A stretch of 64,000 bases of DNA from Clostridiaceae bacterium Marseille-Q4143 (GTDB lineage Bacteria > Bacillota > Clostridia > Lachnospirales > Lachnospiraceae). A program made the position numbers and the translations under genes. The DNA lies in contig CP073693.1 in the NCBI GenBank assembly GCA_018228645.1, positions 3,110,416 through 3,174,415 on the forward strand. Reading direction: 5' to 3'. This document shows, piece after piece, positions 41,453 to 51,527 of the stretch; positions within the stretch are counted from its first letter, which is position 1, and the number at the start of each line of letters is the position of its first letter. The notes under the pieces are model-generated. The model was not told the DNA's origin. It did not search any database and was given only the letters and a program-made list of their open reading frames with translations.

Positions 41453-41788
41453 TCAGTCTTCAAAATCTTCCTCCCGGAAAAAGGATGACACATCAAATTT
41501 CCCGGTCTTTTCATACATTTCCAGAATCATGTCCGATACCAGCCGAAGCGCTTCCTGTTTTCCCTCAGCCACTCCTACAATCTTCTGGCACTGTCGGGAA
41601 GCAAACAGCTTCTCTGAAAGCAGTGCATTATGGAAAATATCCAGCAGATTGCCGGGTGTGGACGCCAGCGTAATATAATATACACCTGCCATCCGCCTGT
41701 TCGCAAAAGCTTTTTTCCGGATTATCTCAATATGCGCAGCGGCATTCGGGCCAAGATATAAGTTTTTATACCAGCGGATAACCGCCAC
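41453..41788 (-). CDS. Conserved small protein of Lachnospiraceae
   Basis: A protein of about 112 residues: IRWYKNLYLGPNAAAHIEII near the start, GVYYITLASTPGNLLDIFHN, and RLVSDMILEMYEKTGKFDVS, then SFFRE. I recall relatives beginning RWYxxLY, with LITLASN-type text and a GG-rich variant later, in related genomes. The start is unclear: AAAGGAGG overlaps the GTG at 41788, an ATC lies eight bases after it, and an earlier TTG at 41824 falls inside the terminator of the preceding gene. The function is unknown. Confidence 0.6.
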   Translation of the reverse strand: MAVIRWYKNLYLGPNAAAHIEIIRKKAFANRRMAGVYYITLASTPGNLLDIFHNALLSEKLFASRQCQKIVGVAEGKQEALRLVSDMILEMYEKTGKFDVSSFFREEDFED

Positions 41789-41805
41789 CTCCTTTTTTGA
41801 AAAAG

Positions 41806-41832
41806 AGGCTGTCGTCTCCAACAACCTCTCCT
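41806..41832 (-). terminator. Terminator after the NUDIX gene
   Basis: On the minus strand GAGGTTGTT / GACGACAGCCTC form a stem with G-U pairs, followed by TTTTT. It directly follows the stop of the NUDIX gene at 41835. Confidence 0.6.
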
Positions 41833-41834
41833 CT

Positions 41835-42281
41835 CTACCTGTGGTTTTTCCAAAGATTATTTTTCTTCAGTTCCATATACTCATTATACGCTTTTTCCAG
41901 AATCTGCTTCTCATTCGGAAATTTCAGCAGATGGTATGCTTCATGAAATTTGTAATATCCGGAATCCATAAAATACTCTTCACGTTGTGGCTTACTGTAG
42001 TAACTGTCTGACATCATCAGATACCAGTGGACGTCTTTTGAGATCACATCCTCCGGCACAGTAAAGGTATACTGGCTTTTACCCACATACTTGATAATCT
42101 GAGCATCCACGCCAGTCTCCTCACGCACCTCCCTGGTCGCAGTCTGCGGGTACTCTTCTCCCTGCTCTACAGTTCCCTTCGGCAATACCCATCCTTCGTA
42201 TTTGTTCTTGTAATTTTTATACAGAAGAAGGATCTTGCCCCGAAAAATCACCACACCGCCACAGCTCGTTGCTTCAATCAC
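41835..42281 (-). CDS. NUDIX hydrolase
   Basis: A 148-residue hydrolase. The Nudix box reads PKGTVEQGEEYPQTATREVR then EETGVDA, supplying the REVREE metal-binding glutamates; the N-terminus SCGGVVIFRGKILLLYKNYK is a typical strand pair. A family with similar WVLPKGTVE text hydrolyses diadenosine polyphosphates or nucleoside diphosphates. The GTG at 42281 has AGGAGG eight bases upstream, better than the GTG at 42299, which overlaps that site. The substrate is not determined. Confidence 0.85.
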   Translation of the reverse strand: MIEATSCGGVVIFRGKILLLYKNYKNKYEGWVLPKGTVEQGEEYPQTATREVREETGVDAQIIKYVGKSQYTFTVPEDVISKDVHWYLMMSDSYYSKPQREEYFMDSGYYKFHEAYHLLKFPNEKQILEKAYNEYMELKKNNLWKNHR

Positions 42282-42365
42282 TGCAATTCCTCCTGTCACC
42301 TGGTGTGCTTTTCAAAACTGCATTTAGCATACCATTTTTTCAATCGGTTGACAAGGCTAACTCCT

Positions 42366-43805
42366 CTATTTCCCGAAATACGCGTCAAATATTTTTCCGG
42401 CAATGGGCACTGCATATTCGCTTCCGGACCCTGCCCCTTCCACAATCACTGCTACGGCCAGTTCCCGCTCTCCGTCGGTCGCATAGCCGGTAAACCATGC
42501 ATGGCTTTTCTTCTTGTCACTGGAGTACTCAGCGGTTCCGGTCTTTCCGCTGGCCTCATAGATACTACTCTTCAGTGCGGATGCCGTGCCATCCTCCACA
42601 ACCGTCCGCAGGAACAGCTGCAAAAGTTCCGCCTCCTCCTGTGTCATGATACTTCCATATGTTTCTTCCGGATACCGCTCCACCAGCGTACCGGTATAGC
42701 TCTCTGTCCGTTCAAGGAAACGGGGTTTCATCAGCACACCATCATTGGCAATGGCCGACATCAACATTGCCATGTGTATAGGCGTCACAAGCGTATTTCC
42801 CTGACCGATAGCCGTCATCATTTTCAGCACATCCGGGTCGGATTCTTCCAGTGAAAACGAGCTCTTACTGTACGAAAAATCAAGCGGAAGTTCTTTGTTA
42901 AAGAGAAGCTGATCTGCCAGAGACTCAAATGCAGATATGTCAAGATTCCGTCCAATCTCCGCAAACGCACCGTTACAGGACTTGTCAAATGCCTTTGTGA
43001 GATTCAGTTCTCCGTGCTTCTTTCCTTTATAACAGCTGATGGAAGTATCTCCCGTTGTCACTTTTCCTTTGCAGTCAAAAGAAAAACCACCGGTCTCATA
43101 TTGATGCTCGCGGAGATATTCAAGAAGGGTCACCGTCTTAAACACCGACCCCGGCGGATAAAGTCCCTGGGTCGCCCGGTTCAGAAGAACACCGTCATCT
43201 GAATTGCTGAATTCATCCCATCTGGCTGCGATCTCCGCCGGATCATAGTCCGGTTTGGACACCAGCGCCAGCACATTTCCTGTAGATGGCTCAATCACCA
43301 CCACTGCGCCGTTTTTCGTGCTCAGCGCATCATGGGCAGCTGTCTGAATATCCACATTCAATGTAGTCACCAGACTGTCCCCAATATTTTTCTTTTCTTT
43401 TAATTCATTGATAAAACGTTCAATAAAGTAGGCGTTGGAGCGGGTCAATTGAAAATTTCCAAGGCTCTCAATTCCTGTTTTTCCATAATCTGAGTATCCA
43501 AGTACATGAGAGAAAGTACAGCCAAACGGGTATTCCCTCTTCTCCGTTCCGTCCTTGTTTACCTTCGTGGAAGCCAGAATCTGACCGTCTGAAGACAGGA
43601 TATTTCCACGGATCACCTGGTTTTCCATTGCCTCAATCCGGGCATTATATGGATTATTGATCACATCCCGGCTATCAAAGGCCTGAAAATATACCAGATA
43701 TCCTGCCAACAATGCAAAAAGTGTGGTAAACAGAACTAAAACATTCGTATATTCCCGGCTGTTATTTTTCTTTTTTGGCTTTTTCTTTGTTGTCTTTACT
43801 GTCAT
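42366..43805 (-). CDS. pbpA: Class B penicillin-binding protein (PBP2/PbpA-like transpeptidase)
   Basis: A 479-residue membrane-anchored transpeptidase that crosslinks peptidoglycan. A lysine-rich cytoplasmic tail (about 1-18) precedes one helix (VLVLFTTLFALLAGYLVYFQ, about 22-41). Active-site motifs are complete: SVFK near 218, SCN near 273 and KTGT near 420. The dimerisation domain starts at NPYNARIEAMENQVIRGNIL. It lacks the PASTA repeats of some relatives. Its ATG lies 44 bases inside the upstream FtsW/RodA gene, so the pair is translationally coupled, as is common for SEDS-bPBP partners. Confidence 0.92.
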   Translation of the reverse strand: MTVKTTKKKPKKKNNSREYTNVLVLFTTLFALLAGYLVYFQAFDSRDVINNPYNARIEAMENQVIRGNILSSDGQILASTKVNKDGTEKREYPFGCTFSHVLGYSDYGKTGIESLGNFQLTRSNAYFIERFINELKEKKNIGDSLVTTLNVDIQTAAHDALSTKNGAVVVIEPSTGNVLALVSKPDYDPAEIAARWDEFSNSDDGVLLNRATQGLYPPGSVFKTVTLLEYLREHQYETGGFSFDCKGKVTTGDTSISCYKGKKHGELNLTKAFDKSCNGAFAEIGRNLDISAFESLADQLLFNKELPLDFSYSKSSFSLEESDPDVLKMMTAIGQGNTLVTPIHMAMLMSAIANDGVLMKPRFLERTESYTGTLVERYPEETYGSIMTQEEAELLQLFLRTVVEDGTASALKSSIYEASGKTGTAEYSSDKKKSHAWFTGYATDGERELAVAVIVEGAGSGSEYAVPIAGKIFDAYFGK

Positions 43806-45111
43806 TTTCCACTACCTCATCCCCTCGTTTCAGATACATTCCCTGAATAATTGCCCACATCATAAAAGAAGTCAGAAGAGAACTTCCTCCATAACTGATA
43901 AACGGCAACGTCACTCCTGTGGACGGGATAAATTTTACTGCACCGCCTATAGAGAGAAATACCTGGAACATCAAAACTGTACCAAGTCCCAGTGCAACCA
44001 GCTTATAATAACTGTCCTGCAGGCAGACTGCAATATTGATAATCATATAAAAACAGCTGATATATACAAAAATCAGCAGCACGGCAAACAGGACACCCAG
44101 TTCCTCAGATATGGCAGAAAATATGAAATCTTCCTCCACAACCGGAATTTTGTATGGCATTCCCTGCCCGATACCGGATCCGAACCAACCCCCGGTTCCT
44201 ATAGCAAACAATGACTGCGTAATCTGATATCCTTCATTTTCAATGACGGAAAACGGATCACTCCAGGCAAGCACTCTGGCTCTGACATGAGCAAAAATAC
44301 CGCATGCCGCCCAGGCAGCCGCACTTCCCGCAATCAGCCCCGCAAAAAAATACAGTATTTTTCCGGTTGCCACATAAAGCATCACCAGATAGGTAACGAA
44401 GAAGATCAGCGCACCGCCCAGATCTTTGGAACCGACCAGTACCAGTACATAGGCAGCAGCTATGCCCGTTGTGACCGCCACACGCTTCAGGCTATGGTCC
44501 TCTTTCAGCATTCCCGCCGTAAAGAATACAAACAGTATTTTTACAAATTCTGACGGCTGAAATGTAATTCCATGAATGGTGATGGCAAGTTTTGCACCAA
44601 AGCTCAACGAACCAAGCACCAGTACAGCCACAAGCAAAAAGAACCCCACCGCTCCGTAAATCCAGTACAGATCTCTTAATTTTCCTGCTTTCCGTATGAT
44701 CCACGGAATCAGAAACGTAAGTCCCATGGCAAGAATTGCCACCTCCAGCTGCCGTTCTGCCTTTTCCGATGACAGTCGCGCCAGCATCAGAAGTCCTACG
44801 CTCAGAAGGAGCAGCAGATTATGATTCAGAGTCTTGTCTGCCTTCGGATAGATCAGATGATGCAGAATTAAAAACAGAGAAAACAATCCCAGCTGCACTA
44901 CGTAAAATGTGATCAGGCTTTCGCCCTTCGTATTCAGATAAAGCACCAGATTTCCCAGAAAATGCATCCCGAAAAACAGGATATTCTGCTGCCACAGAGC
45001 CGCTTCTTTTTCTTCTTCGGATTTACCCGCCATGCGGAATCCCAGCAGCGTATAGATTGCCAGAAAAAGAATCAATGCATATTTTGTCAAACCCGTAACT
45101 ACATTTACCAT
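43762..45111 (-). CDS. SEDS-family glycosyltransferase (FtsW/RodA/SpoVE)
   Basis: A 449-residue protein with about ten to twelve membrane helices. The SEDS core has the conserved LVGSKDLGGALIFFVTYLVM with Asp in the catalytic region, ITQSLFAIGTGGWFGSGIGQ, and the C-terminal IPSTGVTLPFISYGGSSLLT typical of FtsW/SpoVE. It polymerises peptidoglycan strands from lipid II with its partner transpeptidase encoded by the overlapping next gene. Which member of the family it is (division, elongation or spore cortex) cannot be settled here. Confidence 0.92.
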   Translation of the reverse strand: MVNVVTGLTKYALILFLAIYTLLGFRMAGKSEEEKEAALWQQNILFFGMHFLGNLVLYLNTKGESLITFYVVQLGLFSLFLILHHLIYPKADKTLNHNLLLLLSVGLLMLARLSSEKAERQLEVAILAMGLTFLIPWIIRKAGKLRDLYWIYGAVGFFLLVAVLVLGSLSFGAKLAITIHGITFQPSEFVKILFVFFTAGMLKEDHSLKRVAVTTGIAAAYVLVLVGSKDLGGALIFFVTYLVMLYVATGKILYFFAGLIAGSAAAWAACGIFAHVRARVLAWSDPFSVIENEGYQITQSLFAIGTGGWFGSGIGQGMPYKIPVVEEDFIFSAISEELGVLFAVLLIFVYISCFYMIINIAVCLQDSYYKLVALGLGTVLMFQVFLSIGGAVKFIPSTGVTLPFISYGGSSLLTSFMMWAIIQGMYLKRGDEVVENDSKDNKEKAKKEK

Positions 45112-45113
45112 TG

Positions 45114-47312
45114 TTACTCTACGCCCCGTTTAAAATGTCCTCTTGTGAATTCGCCCTTTTCCGGCTGTCCGGTCAGACAGCTGCAAAGGATTCTGGATGT
45201 CTCCCTGCCGTTTTCTGTCGTAAACATCAGCCGGTATGCCCCAGCATGCAGTGCTTCCAGCTCTTCTTTCCGATCCAGAAGATAGAGAGGCTGGCTGTTA
45301 TAGATCACATTATAACAGTCCCTGCAATAATTTTTCACTGGAAATACCTTCCGGTACCGGTCTTTCAGACTCCACTGTTCCGGCACACCTTTGCAGCGGT
45401 TCAGCGTCTTATGAATACATCCTGCTGTTACCATCATGGGATAACGTCCATAGATCAGCTGAATACTGTCTGCCGCCGAGATTTCTTTCAGTTCTCTGGC
45501 ATTCAGTTCCAACGGATTCGTCTGCCAGACAGTTCCTGCATCTCTCCAGTATTCTCTGCTCCGTTTATTAAAGGTATAGACATTATGATCGGTTATCATC
45601 CCTTTCAGCAGGTCATTTTCCTTCAAAAATGTATATTCTTCCAGATTTCGGATCACATATCCGTCTGTATCAAGTTCTTTCCAGAAATTCAGTCTCTTCT
45701 CGTAGCGTTCTCTGGTCTTTTCCCTGAATACAACAGGCAGCATCACATATGCTTTCATTCCTTCTGCATGAATCTGCCTGATGTCCTGCTCCAGATGGTC
45801 TTCCAGCGTCTCTGCTTCAAGATAAACCGCTTCCATACCAGATTCTTTACCGTCTTCCTGCACATAAGATAATACACTTTCCAGCTGTTCCTCTGTCTCC
45901 ACAGAAACATGCAGTACCGTCTTCTTCCATGCCTTTTCCTTTATTGTTGTTTTTCCTTCTTCTGGAAGTTCAACGGGTATCGGACGAAAGAAAGATTCCA
46001 ATAATGCTTTCCGGATTGCTTCCAGTGCTTCCCGTCTCAGATTATTCAGAGCCCCTACCGGGACAAACAGATTGCCTTCCAGATGAATCTCCAGATGCTC
46101 CCATTCAAATGAGGTATTGCCCGTTTTCCTCAGCTGCTTTGCAAACTGTGCCTCTTCCATGGGACGGTTCTGTGCTTTCTGCGGAACCTCTCCTTCTACC
46201 CGGACAGAAATTTCCGGGTGTTTCTCCGCGGTCAGTACCAGCGACATGGGATTCCCTTCACAGGCAGACAGACATCCGTTGATCCGCACTTTCTGCTCCG
46301 TCTCCACATACTCTTTATGAATCCGCGCAATCAACTCCTCATAGGCACGTTTTTCCTGTTCAGAAGCCTCCGCATTCTTCAGAGCCATCATATTTTTTCC
46401 GTTATGCTGTCTATAATAACCTTCCGAAAATCCATCTCTGTTGAACAGAAGAAGCAGTTCTCTTCGATCCGCCTCTGCTACCTTATAATTCTCCTCTCCA
46501 TATTGCAGGTACTGGTCCACATATTTTCTGTAAATCCGTACTACCCCGGCAGTATATTCCGGCCGTTTCATACGGCCTTCAATCTTCAGCGAATAGACAC
46601 CAGCTTTCGCGATCTCCGGAATCAGATCCAGAGCACAGATATCCTTCGGGCTTAACAGTGTCTGTTCTCCAGTCAGGTTCTTTCCTTTTTCATCCACTGC
46701 TGAATACGCCAGACGGCACGGCTGCGCACAGCGCCCCCGGTTTCCGCTTCTTCCTCCCAGTATACTGCTGAACAGGCACTGGCCCGAATAGCAGTAACAA
46801 AGAGCTCCATGGACAAAGGTTTCCAGTTCCATGCCGGTCTCCCGACTGATCACTGCAATCTCATTCAGTGACAGTTCCCGGGAAAGGACTGCACGCTCTG
46901 CGCCCAGTTCTTTTAGCACTTTCACTCCTCCGACTCCATTCAGCGTCATCTGTGTACTGGCATGCACCGGAAGATCCGGAAACCACTCTCTGACTGCCTT
47001 CAGCACTCCCATATCCTGCACCAGCACCGCATCCAGTCCATGCTCATAACATGGAAGCAGATAGTCGTAGAGTTCCTGCTCCAGTTCTCTTGTTTTCAGC
47101 AGTGTATTTACCGTCAGATACAATCTGACTCCATGCAGATGTGCGTAATCAATGGCAGCCAGAAGATTCTCCCCTTCCGGATTCTGGGCATAAGCCCTGG
47201 CACCAAAGCGGCTGCCACCCATATAGACTGCATCTGCGCCCGCGTTGACTGCCGCCCGCAGGCTTTCAAATGAACCGGCCGGAGCCAGTACCTCCAGTTT
47301 TTTTCCCCTCAT
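45114..47312 (-). CDS. Peptidase U32 family protein with DUF3656 domain
   Basis: A 732-residue protein. The N-terminal half carries the U32 signature: ETFVHGALCYCYSGQCLFSS followed by GRSGNRGRCAQPCR, with cysteines for an iron-sulfur or metal site. DUF3656 follows in the middle (about 370-480). Members include RlhA, needed for 5-hydroxycytidine in 23S rRNA, and collagenase-like proteins; the length and DUF3656 insertion fit the RlhA type. It begins 68 bases after zapA and ends three bases before the SEDS gene. Confidence 0.87.
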   Translation of the reverse strand: MRGKKLEVLAPAGSFESLRAAVNAGADAVYMGGSRFGARAYAQNPEGENLLAAIDYAHLHGVRLYLTVNTLLKTRELEQELYDYLLPCYEHGLDAVLVQDMGVLKAVREWFPDLPVHASTQMTLNGVGGVKVLKELGAERAVLSRELSLNEIAVISRETGMELETFVHGALCYCYSGQCLFSSILGGRSGNRGRCAQPCRLAYSAVDEKGKNLTGEQTLLSPKDICALDLIPEIAKAGVYSLKIEGRMKRPEYTAGVVRIYRKYVDQYLQYGEENYKVAEADRRELLLLFNRDGFSEGYYRQHNGKNMMALKNAEASEQEKRAYEELIARIHKEYVETEQKVRINGCLSACEGNPMSLVLTAEKHPEISVRVEGEVPQKAQNRPMEEAQFAKQLRKTGNTSFEWEHLEIHLEGNLFVPVGALNNLRREALEAIRKALLESFFRPIPVELPEEGKTTIKEKAWKKTVLHVSVETEEQLESVLSYVQEDGKESGMEAVYLEAETLEDHLEQDIRQIHAEGMKAYVMLPVVFREKTRERYEKRLNFWKELDTDGYVIRNLEEYTFLKENDLLKGMITDHNVYTFNKRSREYWRDAGTVWQTNPLELNARELKEISAADSIQLIYGRYPMMVTAGCIHKTLNRCKGVPEQWSLKDRYRKVFPVKNYCRDCYNVIYNSQPLYLLDRKEELEALHAGAYRLMFTTENGRETSRILCSCLTGQPEKGEFTRGHFKRGVE

Positions 47313-47380
47313 ATGGTTTCCTTTCGTAAAAGAAGCCAGCTCTCTCGGGCTGGCCTTACATTCATGGATATCGTTGTCAA

Positions 47381-47809
47381 TTATAACTTCTGTTCCGGTC
47401 TGTGGATCTTCCGTCCTGCAGCGGACTGGGAAAGCCTTGCCTTCATTTTCTGTTCTTCAGCAAGCTCCGTCTCCAGTTCGTGGATTCGCTTCGTCAGCTT
47501 CTCCTGCTCCAGCTTCGCGTCGATCAGATCATGCTTCAGACCATAGATCTCCTTATCGCGGTTCTCCAGTTCCCGTTCCAGCTGTTCTTTCGCATCACTG
47601 GCCTTGAAATATTCATCCGCCAGATTCATATTCTTCAGAAGCTGCTTTTCTTCCGATCCCAGCCGGCGGTATCCGTCCATTGCGGTCACCTTTTCTTCCA
47701 TCTCATTTAAGTATGCCGCAACTTTCTGAAGGTATGCAGTACTTTCGTAACCGCTGATCACATAGATTTTCCCATTAATCAGCACTTCTGCTGTATTCTT
47801 CTTTGCCAT
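47381..47809 (-). CDS. zapA: Cell division protein ZapA
   Basis: A 142-residue cytoplasmic protein that crosslinks FtsZ filaments. The family start is TAEVLINGKIYVISGYESTA, followed by YLQKVAAYLNEMEEKV and a coiled-coil second half of about 70 residues (LEQEKLTKRIHELETELAEE). It is near the expected 90-150 residues. It stands between ruvB and the U32 gene in an orientation seen in many Clostridia. Confidence 0.88.
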   Translation of the reverse strand: MAKKNTAEVLINGKIYVISGYESTAYLQKVAAYLNEMEEKVTAMDGYRRLGSEEKQLLKNMNLADEYFKASDAKEQLERELENRDKEIYGLKHDLIDAKLEQEKLTKRIHELETELAEEQKMKARLSQSAAGRKIHRPEQKL

Positions 47810-47857
47810 ATAGTACCAGCACCTCCAAAACGGTTTGTTACTTACTAGTATACCGAT

Positions 47858-48859
47858 TTATTTCGGAAAAGCAATCCCCAAATGTTCATATGCCAGTTCT
47901 GTCGCCATTCTTCCCCGGGATGTCCTGTTCAGGAAACCATTCTGTAAAAGATACGGCTCATAGACGTCTTCCAGTGTACCGGCATCCTCGCCAAGAGATG
48001 CTGCCAGTGTATCAAGTCCCACCGGACCTCCTGCGAATTTCTCTATGATCGTGCGCAGAATCAGGCGGTCTGACTGATCCAGGCCGTGACGATCCACTTC
48101 CAGAAGATCCAATGCAAACACCGCTACTTTCTCTGTGATCTTTCCGTCATATTTTACCTGGGCAAAATCACGTACTCTCTTTAACAATCGGTTTGCCAGA
48201 CGAGGCGTTCCTCTTGAGCGTCTTGCCAGTTCTACCGCACCGTTCCGATCGATCTCCACATGCAGTACTTCCGCAGAACGTAAGATAATCGTCGTCAGCT
48301 CCTGTACCGTATAATATTCCAGATGATGAACCACACCAAATCTGTCCCTTAACGGTGCTGTCAGAAGACCAGCCCTTGTAGTTGCCCCTACCAGGGTGAA
48401 TTTCGGAAGATCCAGACGAATACTTCTGGCGGATGCTCCCTTTCCAATCATAATATCAATGGCATAATCTTCCATGGCCGGATAAAGAACTTCCTCAACC
48501 TGACGGTTCAGACGGTGAATCTCATCCACAAAAAGCACATCTCCCTCCTGCAGATTGTTGAGGATTGCCGCCATCTCACCTGGTTTTTCAATAGCCGGAC
48601 CGCTGGTTACCTTCATGTGCGTTCCCATCTCATTGGCAATAATTCCCGCAAGCGTCGTCTTACCAAGTCCGGGAGGACCGTAAAACAACACATGATCCAG
48701 TGCCTCTCCTCTGGACTTTGCCGCTTCTATGTAAATCTTCAGAGTACTTTTGGCCCGTTCCTGCCCGATGTACTCACTCAGATGCTGCGGACGTAAGGTT
48801 CCTTCTATTCGGATATCCTCTTCTGATTCCTCTGTTGTGATAATTCTGCGATTATTCAT
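47858..48859 (-). CDS. ruvB: Holliday junction helicase subunit RuvB
   Basis: A 333-residue AAA+ motor that drives branch migration with RuvA. Walker A is [11 protein letters not shown] near 58-68, Walker [11 protein letters not shown] near 107-116, sensor 1 [10 protein letters not shown] and arginine finger LRDRFGV near 168-174. The C-terminal winged helix binds DNA ([18 protein letters not shown]). It starts 25 bases after the ruvA stop. Confidence 0.97.
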   Translation of the reverse strand: MNNRRIITTEESEEDIRIEGTLRPQHLSEYIGQERAKSTLKIYIEAAKSRGEALDHVLFYGPPGLGKTTLAGIIANEMGTHMKVTSGPAIEKPGEMAAILNNLQEGDVLFVDEIHRLNRQVEEVLYPAMEDYAIDIMIGKGASARSIRLDLPKFTLVGATTRAGLLTAPLRDRFGVVHHLEYYTVQELTTIILRSAEVLHVEIDRNGAVELARRSRGTPRLANRLLKRVRDFAQVKYDGKITEKVAVFALDLLEVDRHGLDQSDRLILRTIIEKFAGGPVGLDTLAASLGEDAGTLEDVYEPYLLQNGFLNRTSRGRMATELAYEHLGIAFPK

Positions 48860-48884
48860 CCCTTTTGCTACCGCCTTGTTTCTT

Positions 48885-49496
48885 CTACAGCATATGTTTC
48901 AATGCTTCTTTTAACAGCTGCTCACTGTCTGCCACTGTATCTGCTTTCACCGCACGTACTGCGCGGAGCGCCTCTGTACTTCCATAGCCAAGCGCTACAA
49001 GCGCCTCCACTGCATCCTGAACCATGTCACTTCCTGCTGATACAGCCGCTTCCTGCTGACGGTCAGCATTCAGCTTCTGTTCAAATACTTCTGCAAGATC
49101 CAGCTTGTCTTTCAGCTCCAGAATAATTTTCTGCGCCGTTTTTGCCCCGATACCGGGAGCTTTTGCAATCCTCTTCGCATCATCTGCCAACACCGCAAAC
49201 CGGAGTTCTTCCGTTCCCAATGCAGACAGGATGCCAAGTCCCGCCTTTGGTCCCACACCGTTTACTCCGATCAGCATTTTAAACATGGCCAGATCATCCC
49301 TGGTCAGGAAGCCAAACAGTACCACTGCGTCCTCCCGCACTTGCATATAAGTATAAACCTTCAGTTCCTGACCGATTCCCTCCAGCATGTCGAGAAGCTG
49401 TCCTGGCACCAATACCTCATAGCCGATGCCATTTACATCCAGCACCAGACTGTTTTCCGTGATATCTTCTATGGTTCCTTTTAAAAACGCGATCAT
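48885..49496 (-). CDS. ruvA: Holliday junction protein RuvA
   Basis: A 203-residue protein that binds four-way DNA junctions. The N-terminal OB fold starts [20 protein letters not shown]; two helix-hairpin-helix motifs follow ([20 protein letters not shown] and [20 protein letters not shown]), then an acidic linker and the C-terminal domain contacting RuvB ([20 protein letters not shown]). No ruvC is seen, as usual in Firmicutes. Confidence 0.97.
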   Translation of the reverse strand: MIAFLKGTIEDITENSLVLDVNGIGYEVLVPGQLLDMLEGIGQELKVYTYMQVREDAVVLFGFLTRDDLAMFKMLIGVNGVGPKAGLGILSALGTEELRFAVLADDAKRIAKAPGIGAKTAQKIILELKDKLDLAEVFEQKLNADRQQEAAVSAGSDMVQDAVEALVALGYGSTEALRAVRAVKADTVADSEQLLKEALKHML

Positions 49497-49581
49497 TTTA
49501 TGATTTCTCCTGTTTTCTCATTCTTCAAAATCATACCACGGATTCCGAAGAACTGCAACCATATGTTCGATTTTCAGATAC

Positions 49582-49905
49582 TTATTCTTTTCGAATCTCT
49601 ACAATCACCTTATGGGGCATACATACGATCATCTCATGCTCTTTGGAGATACTGCCTGTCTGCACGCAGATCTGATCCGGGCAGTCTGCCTCCGTCATAC
49701 GAATCTCTCCACCTCTGATCTCCAGATGATTGCCCGTTCCCAGATCAATCGTCTGTTCCTTATCAAGAGCGTAGCTTCCATATTCTGTTCCGTCTATAGT
49801 CACTACTGCCCATGTTCCTTCCTCTTTTCCCGCAAACAAAAAGATTCCCAGTAGAACAGCGGTCAGAAGTAATCCGGCCGCCAGTATTTTATCAATTTTT
49901 TTCAT
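49582..49905 (-). CDS. NusG domain II-like protein
   Basis: A 107-residue protein with one N-terminal membrane helix (ILAAGLLLTAVLLGIFLFAG) and an extracytoplasmic domain of the NusG_II type (GTWAVVTIDGTEYGSYALDK, then CPDQICVQTGSISKEHEMIV with a Cys pair). Relatives are found near respiratory and Rnf genes in Firmicutes, with no settled role. The start at 49905 overlaps the end of the DnaJ gene (ATGATGA) and follows AAAGG by seven bases. Confidence 0.75.
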   Translation of the reverse strand: MKKIDKILAAGLLLTAVLLGIFLFAGKEEGTWAVVTIDGTEYGSYALDKEQTIDLGTGNHLEIRGGEIRMTEADCPDQICVQTGSISKEHEMIVCMPHKVIVEIRKE

Positions 49906-50870
49906 CATCCTGCCTTTCGACACTCTTCGTATTCCCTTAATTTCTGTTTGGAAGCCTCATTCAGATTTTTCGGCACTTCAATCTGCACTTCCACATAAAA
50001 ATCACCATGAGCAGATGCATTCCCCATCTTCTGGATTCCTTTTCCCTTCAGACGGATCTTGCTGCCGGACTGTGTACCTGCTGGTATCCTGCACATCACA
50101 TTTCCGTCCAGTGTTCTTACCTTTGCTTCTCCGCCAAAGACTGCCGTTGTAAACGGAATCTCCGTTTTTGCATAGACATCCTGTCCTTTCCGTTCGAATC
50201 CGGCCTTTGTCCCCACATGAACCTTCAAAAGCAGGTCTCCCGCTTCTCCGCCATTCATACCCGGCATACCTTTTCCCCGCAGCCGAATACTCTTGCCGTC
50301 TTCAATTCCTGCCGGAATATGGACTTGCAGCGACTGCACCTGTCCGGAGCCATCCTGTGTCCCAATATGAATCAGTTTCTCACCGCCAAAAGCAGCTTCA
50401 TCAAAGCTGACCATTACATCTGCATGCAGGTCCTCGCCTTTCATCTGATAGCTGCTCCGCCTTGAATTTCCGCCTCTGCCATGAAACATTCCTCCAAACA
50501 TATCGCCGAAGATATCTCCCATGTCATCCATATCATTGCCTTCAAAATGGAATTCCTGATAACCGTTCTGACCAAAGCCACCCCGACCGAAACCACTACG
50601 GAATCCACCGGAAGAAGCTCTCTTTGCCGCTTCCGGATCAAATCCTTCCTGAAATGCAGCAAATCCGTACTGATCGTAGAGTTTTCTTTTTTTCTCGTCT
50701 CCGAGGACATCATATGCCTCGTTGACCTCTTTAAATTTTTCTGCTGCCTGTGTGTTTCCCTGATTAGTGTCCGGATGATACTGTTTTGCAAGCTTCCGGT
50801 ATGCATGTTTTATTTCTTTTTCATCTGCACTGCGATTAATTCCCAGTACTTCATAATAATCTCTTTTCAT
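49905..50870 (-). CDS. DnaJ/CbpA-type co-chaperone without zinc finger
   Basis: A 321-residue protein. The J domain at 1-68 holds [20 protein letters not shown] and the HPD motif in [10 protein letters not shown] Gly/Phe-rich region with many Arg and Ser follows (about 75-135: [20 protein letters not shown]). The DnaJ zinc-binding repeats are absent, and the C-terminal substrate-binding domains read [20 protein letters not shown] and [20 protein letters not shown], as in CbpA. It works with DnaK (not in the window). The ATG at 50870 has AGGAGG eight bases upstream. Confidence 0.88.
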   Translation of the reverse strand: MKRDYYEVLGINRSADEKEIKHAYRKLAKQYHPDTNQGNTQAAEKFKEVNEAYDVLGDEKKRKLYDQYGFAAFQEGFDPEAAKRASSGGFRSGFGRGGFGQNGYQEFHFEGNDMDDMGDIFGDMFGGMFHGRGGNSRRSSYQMKGEDLHADVMVSFDEAAFGGEKLIHIGTQDGSGQVQSLQVHIPAGIEDGKSIRLRGKGMPGMNGGEAGDLLLKVHVGTKAGFERKGQDVYAKTEIPFTTAVFGGEAKVRTLDGNVMCRIPAGTQSGSKIRLKGKGIQKMGNASAHGDFYVEVQIEVPKNLNEASKQKLREYEECRKAG

Positions 50871-50910
50871 ATCTGCCACCTCCTGGCGCGGCCGTTTCCG
50901 GCTTTACAAA

Positions 50911-50932
50911 ATCCCGGTCACAGGACCGGGAT
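50911..50932 (-). terminator. Terminator after the NadR-type gene
   Basis: ATCCCGGTC and GACCGGGAT form a 9-bp perfect stem with a 4-base loop, followed by TTTTG on the minus strand, beyond the regulator stop. Confidence 0.75.
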
Positions 50933-51012
50933 TGTTATTGTTCTATATGAACTATAACATATGTATTTTATATTTTCAAGCACCAGAAGCTATTTTCATA
51001 TACTTTTCACAT

Positions 51013-51525
51013 TTAAAGATAGTGTTTCTTATGAAGTTCTTCTTCCAGCAGATCCAGGTGTTTCTCTGACGGTGCTGCCACCGTATGATAATGCCAGCCG
51101 TCCGTCAGCATATTCAGGGGATGTGCTTTACAGGCTGCCATTTTCTCCACAAACTGGCTCACTTCCAGACGGTTATGCACCATTAAGTCCGCCCGGATCT
51201 GCCCATAGAGTGGATGTTCCACAAATACATCCAGAACAGTACCTCCATAATCCACCATCGTCTGAAGCTCGTCCAACGTCTCTTCCGTTGTATGATTCAC
51301 CCGGAACACCCGGACACAGCTGCTCTGCTTCTCTGCTGATGGAAGCACATAGCCTTTATAAGTCGACAGGATCTCTCTGTTCTCCGCTCTCAAAAGGGCC
51401 ACATCCTGCACGATCACCTGCCTGCTCACATGCAGTCTGCCTGCCAGATCCGTTCCTGACACCGGCTGCTCACTTTTTTTTAAAATTTCCAGGATCTGTG
51501 CCCGTCTTCTGTCTCCTTCACTCAC
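51013..51525 (-). CDS. nadR: NadR-like transcriptional repressor (HTH plus 3H domain)
   Basis: A 170-residue repressor. The N-terminal winged helix (RRAQILEILKKSEQPVSGTD then LAGRLHVSRQVIVQDVALL) binds DNA. The 3H domain holds FRVNHTTEETLDELQTMVDY and conserved histidines (VEHPLYGQIRADL, GWHYHT), binding nicotinic acid in relatives. It would regulate NAD uptake or synthesis genes elsewhere. The family in Firmicutes is called NiaR/NadR. It begins two bases after the YitT stop. Confidence 0.85.
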   Translation of the reverse strand: MSEGDRRRAQILEILKKSEQPVSGTDLAGRLHVSRQVIVQDVALLRAENREILSTYKGYVLPSAEKQSSCVRVFRVNHTTEETLDELQTMVDYGGTVLDVFVEHPLYGQIRADLMVHNRLEVSQFVEKMAACKAHPLNMLTDGWHYHTVAAPSEKHLDLLEEELHKKHYL

Positions 51526-51527
51526 TG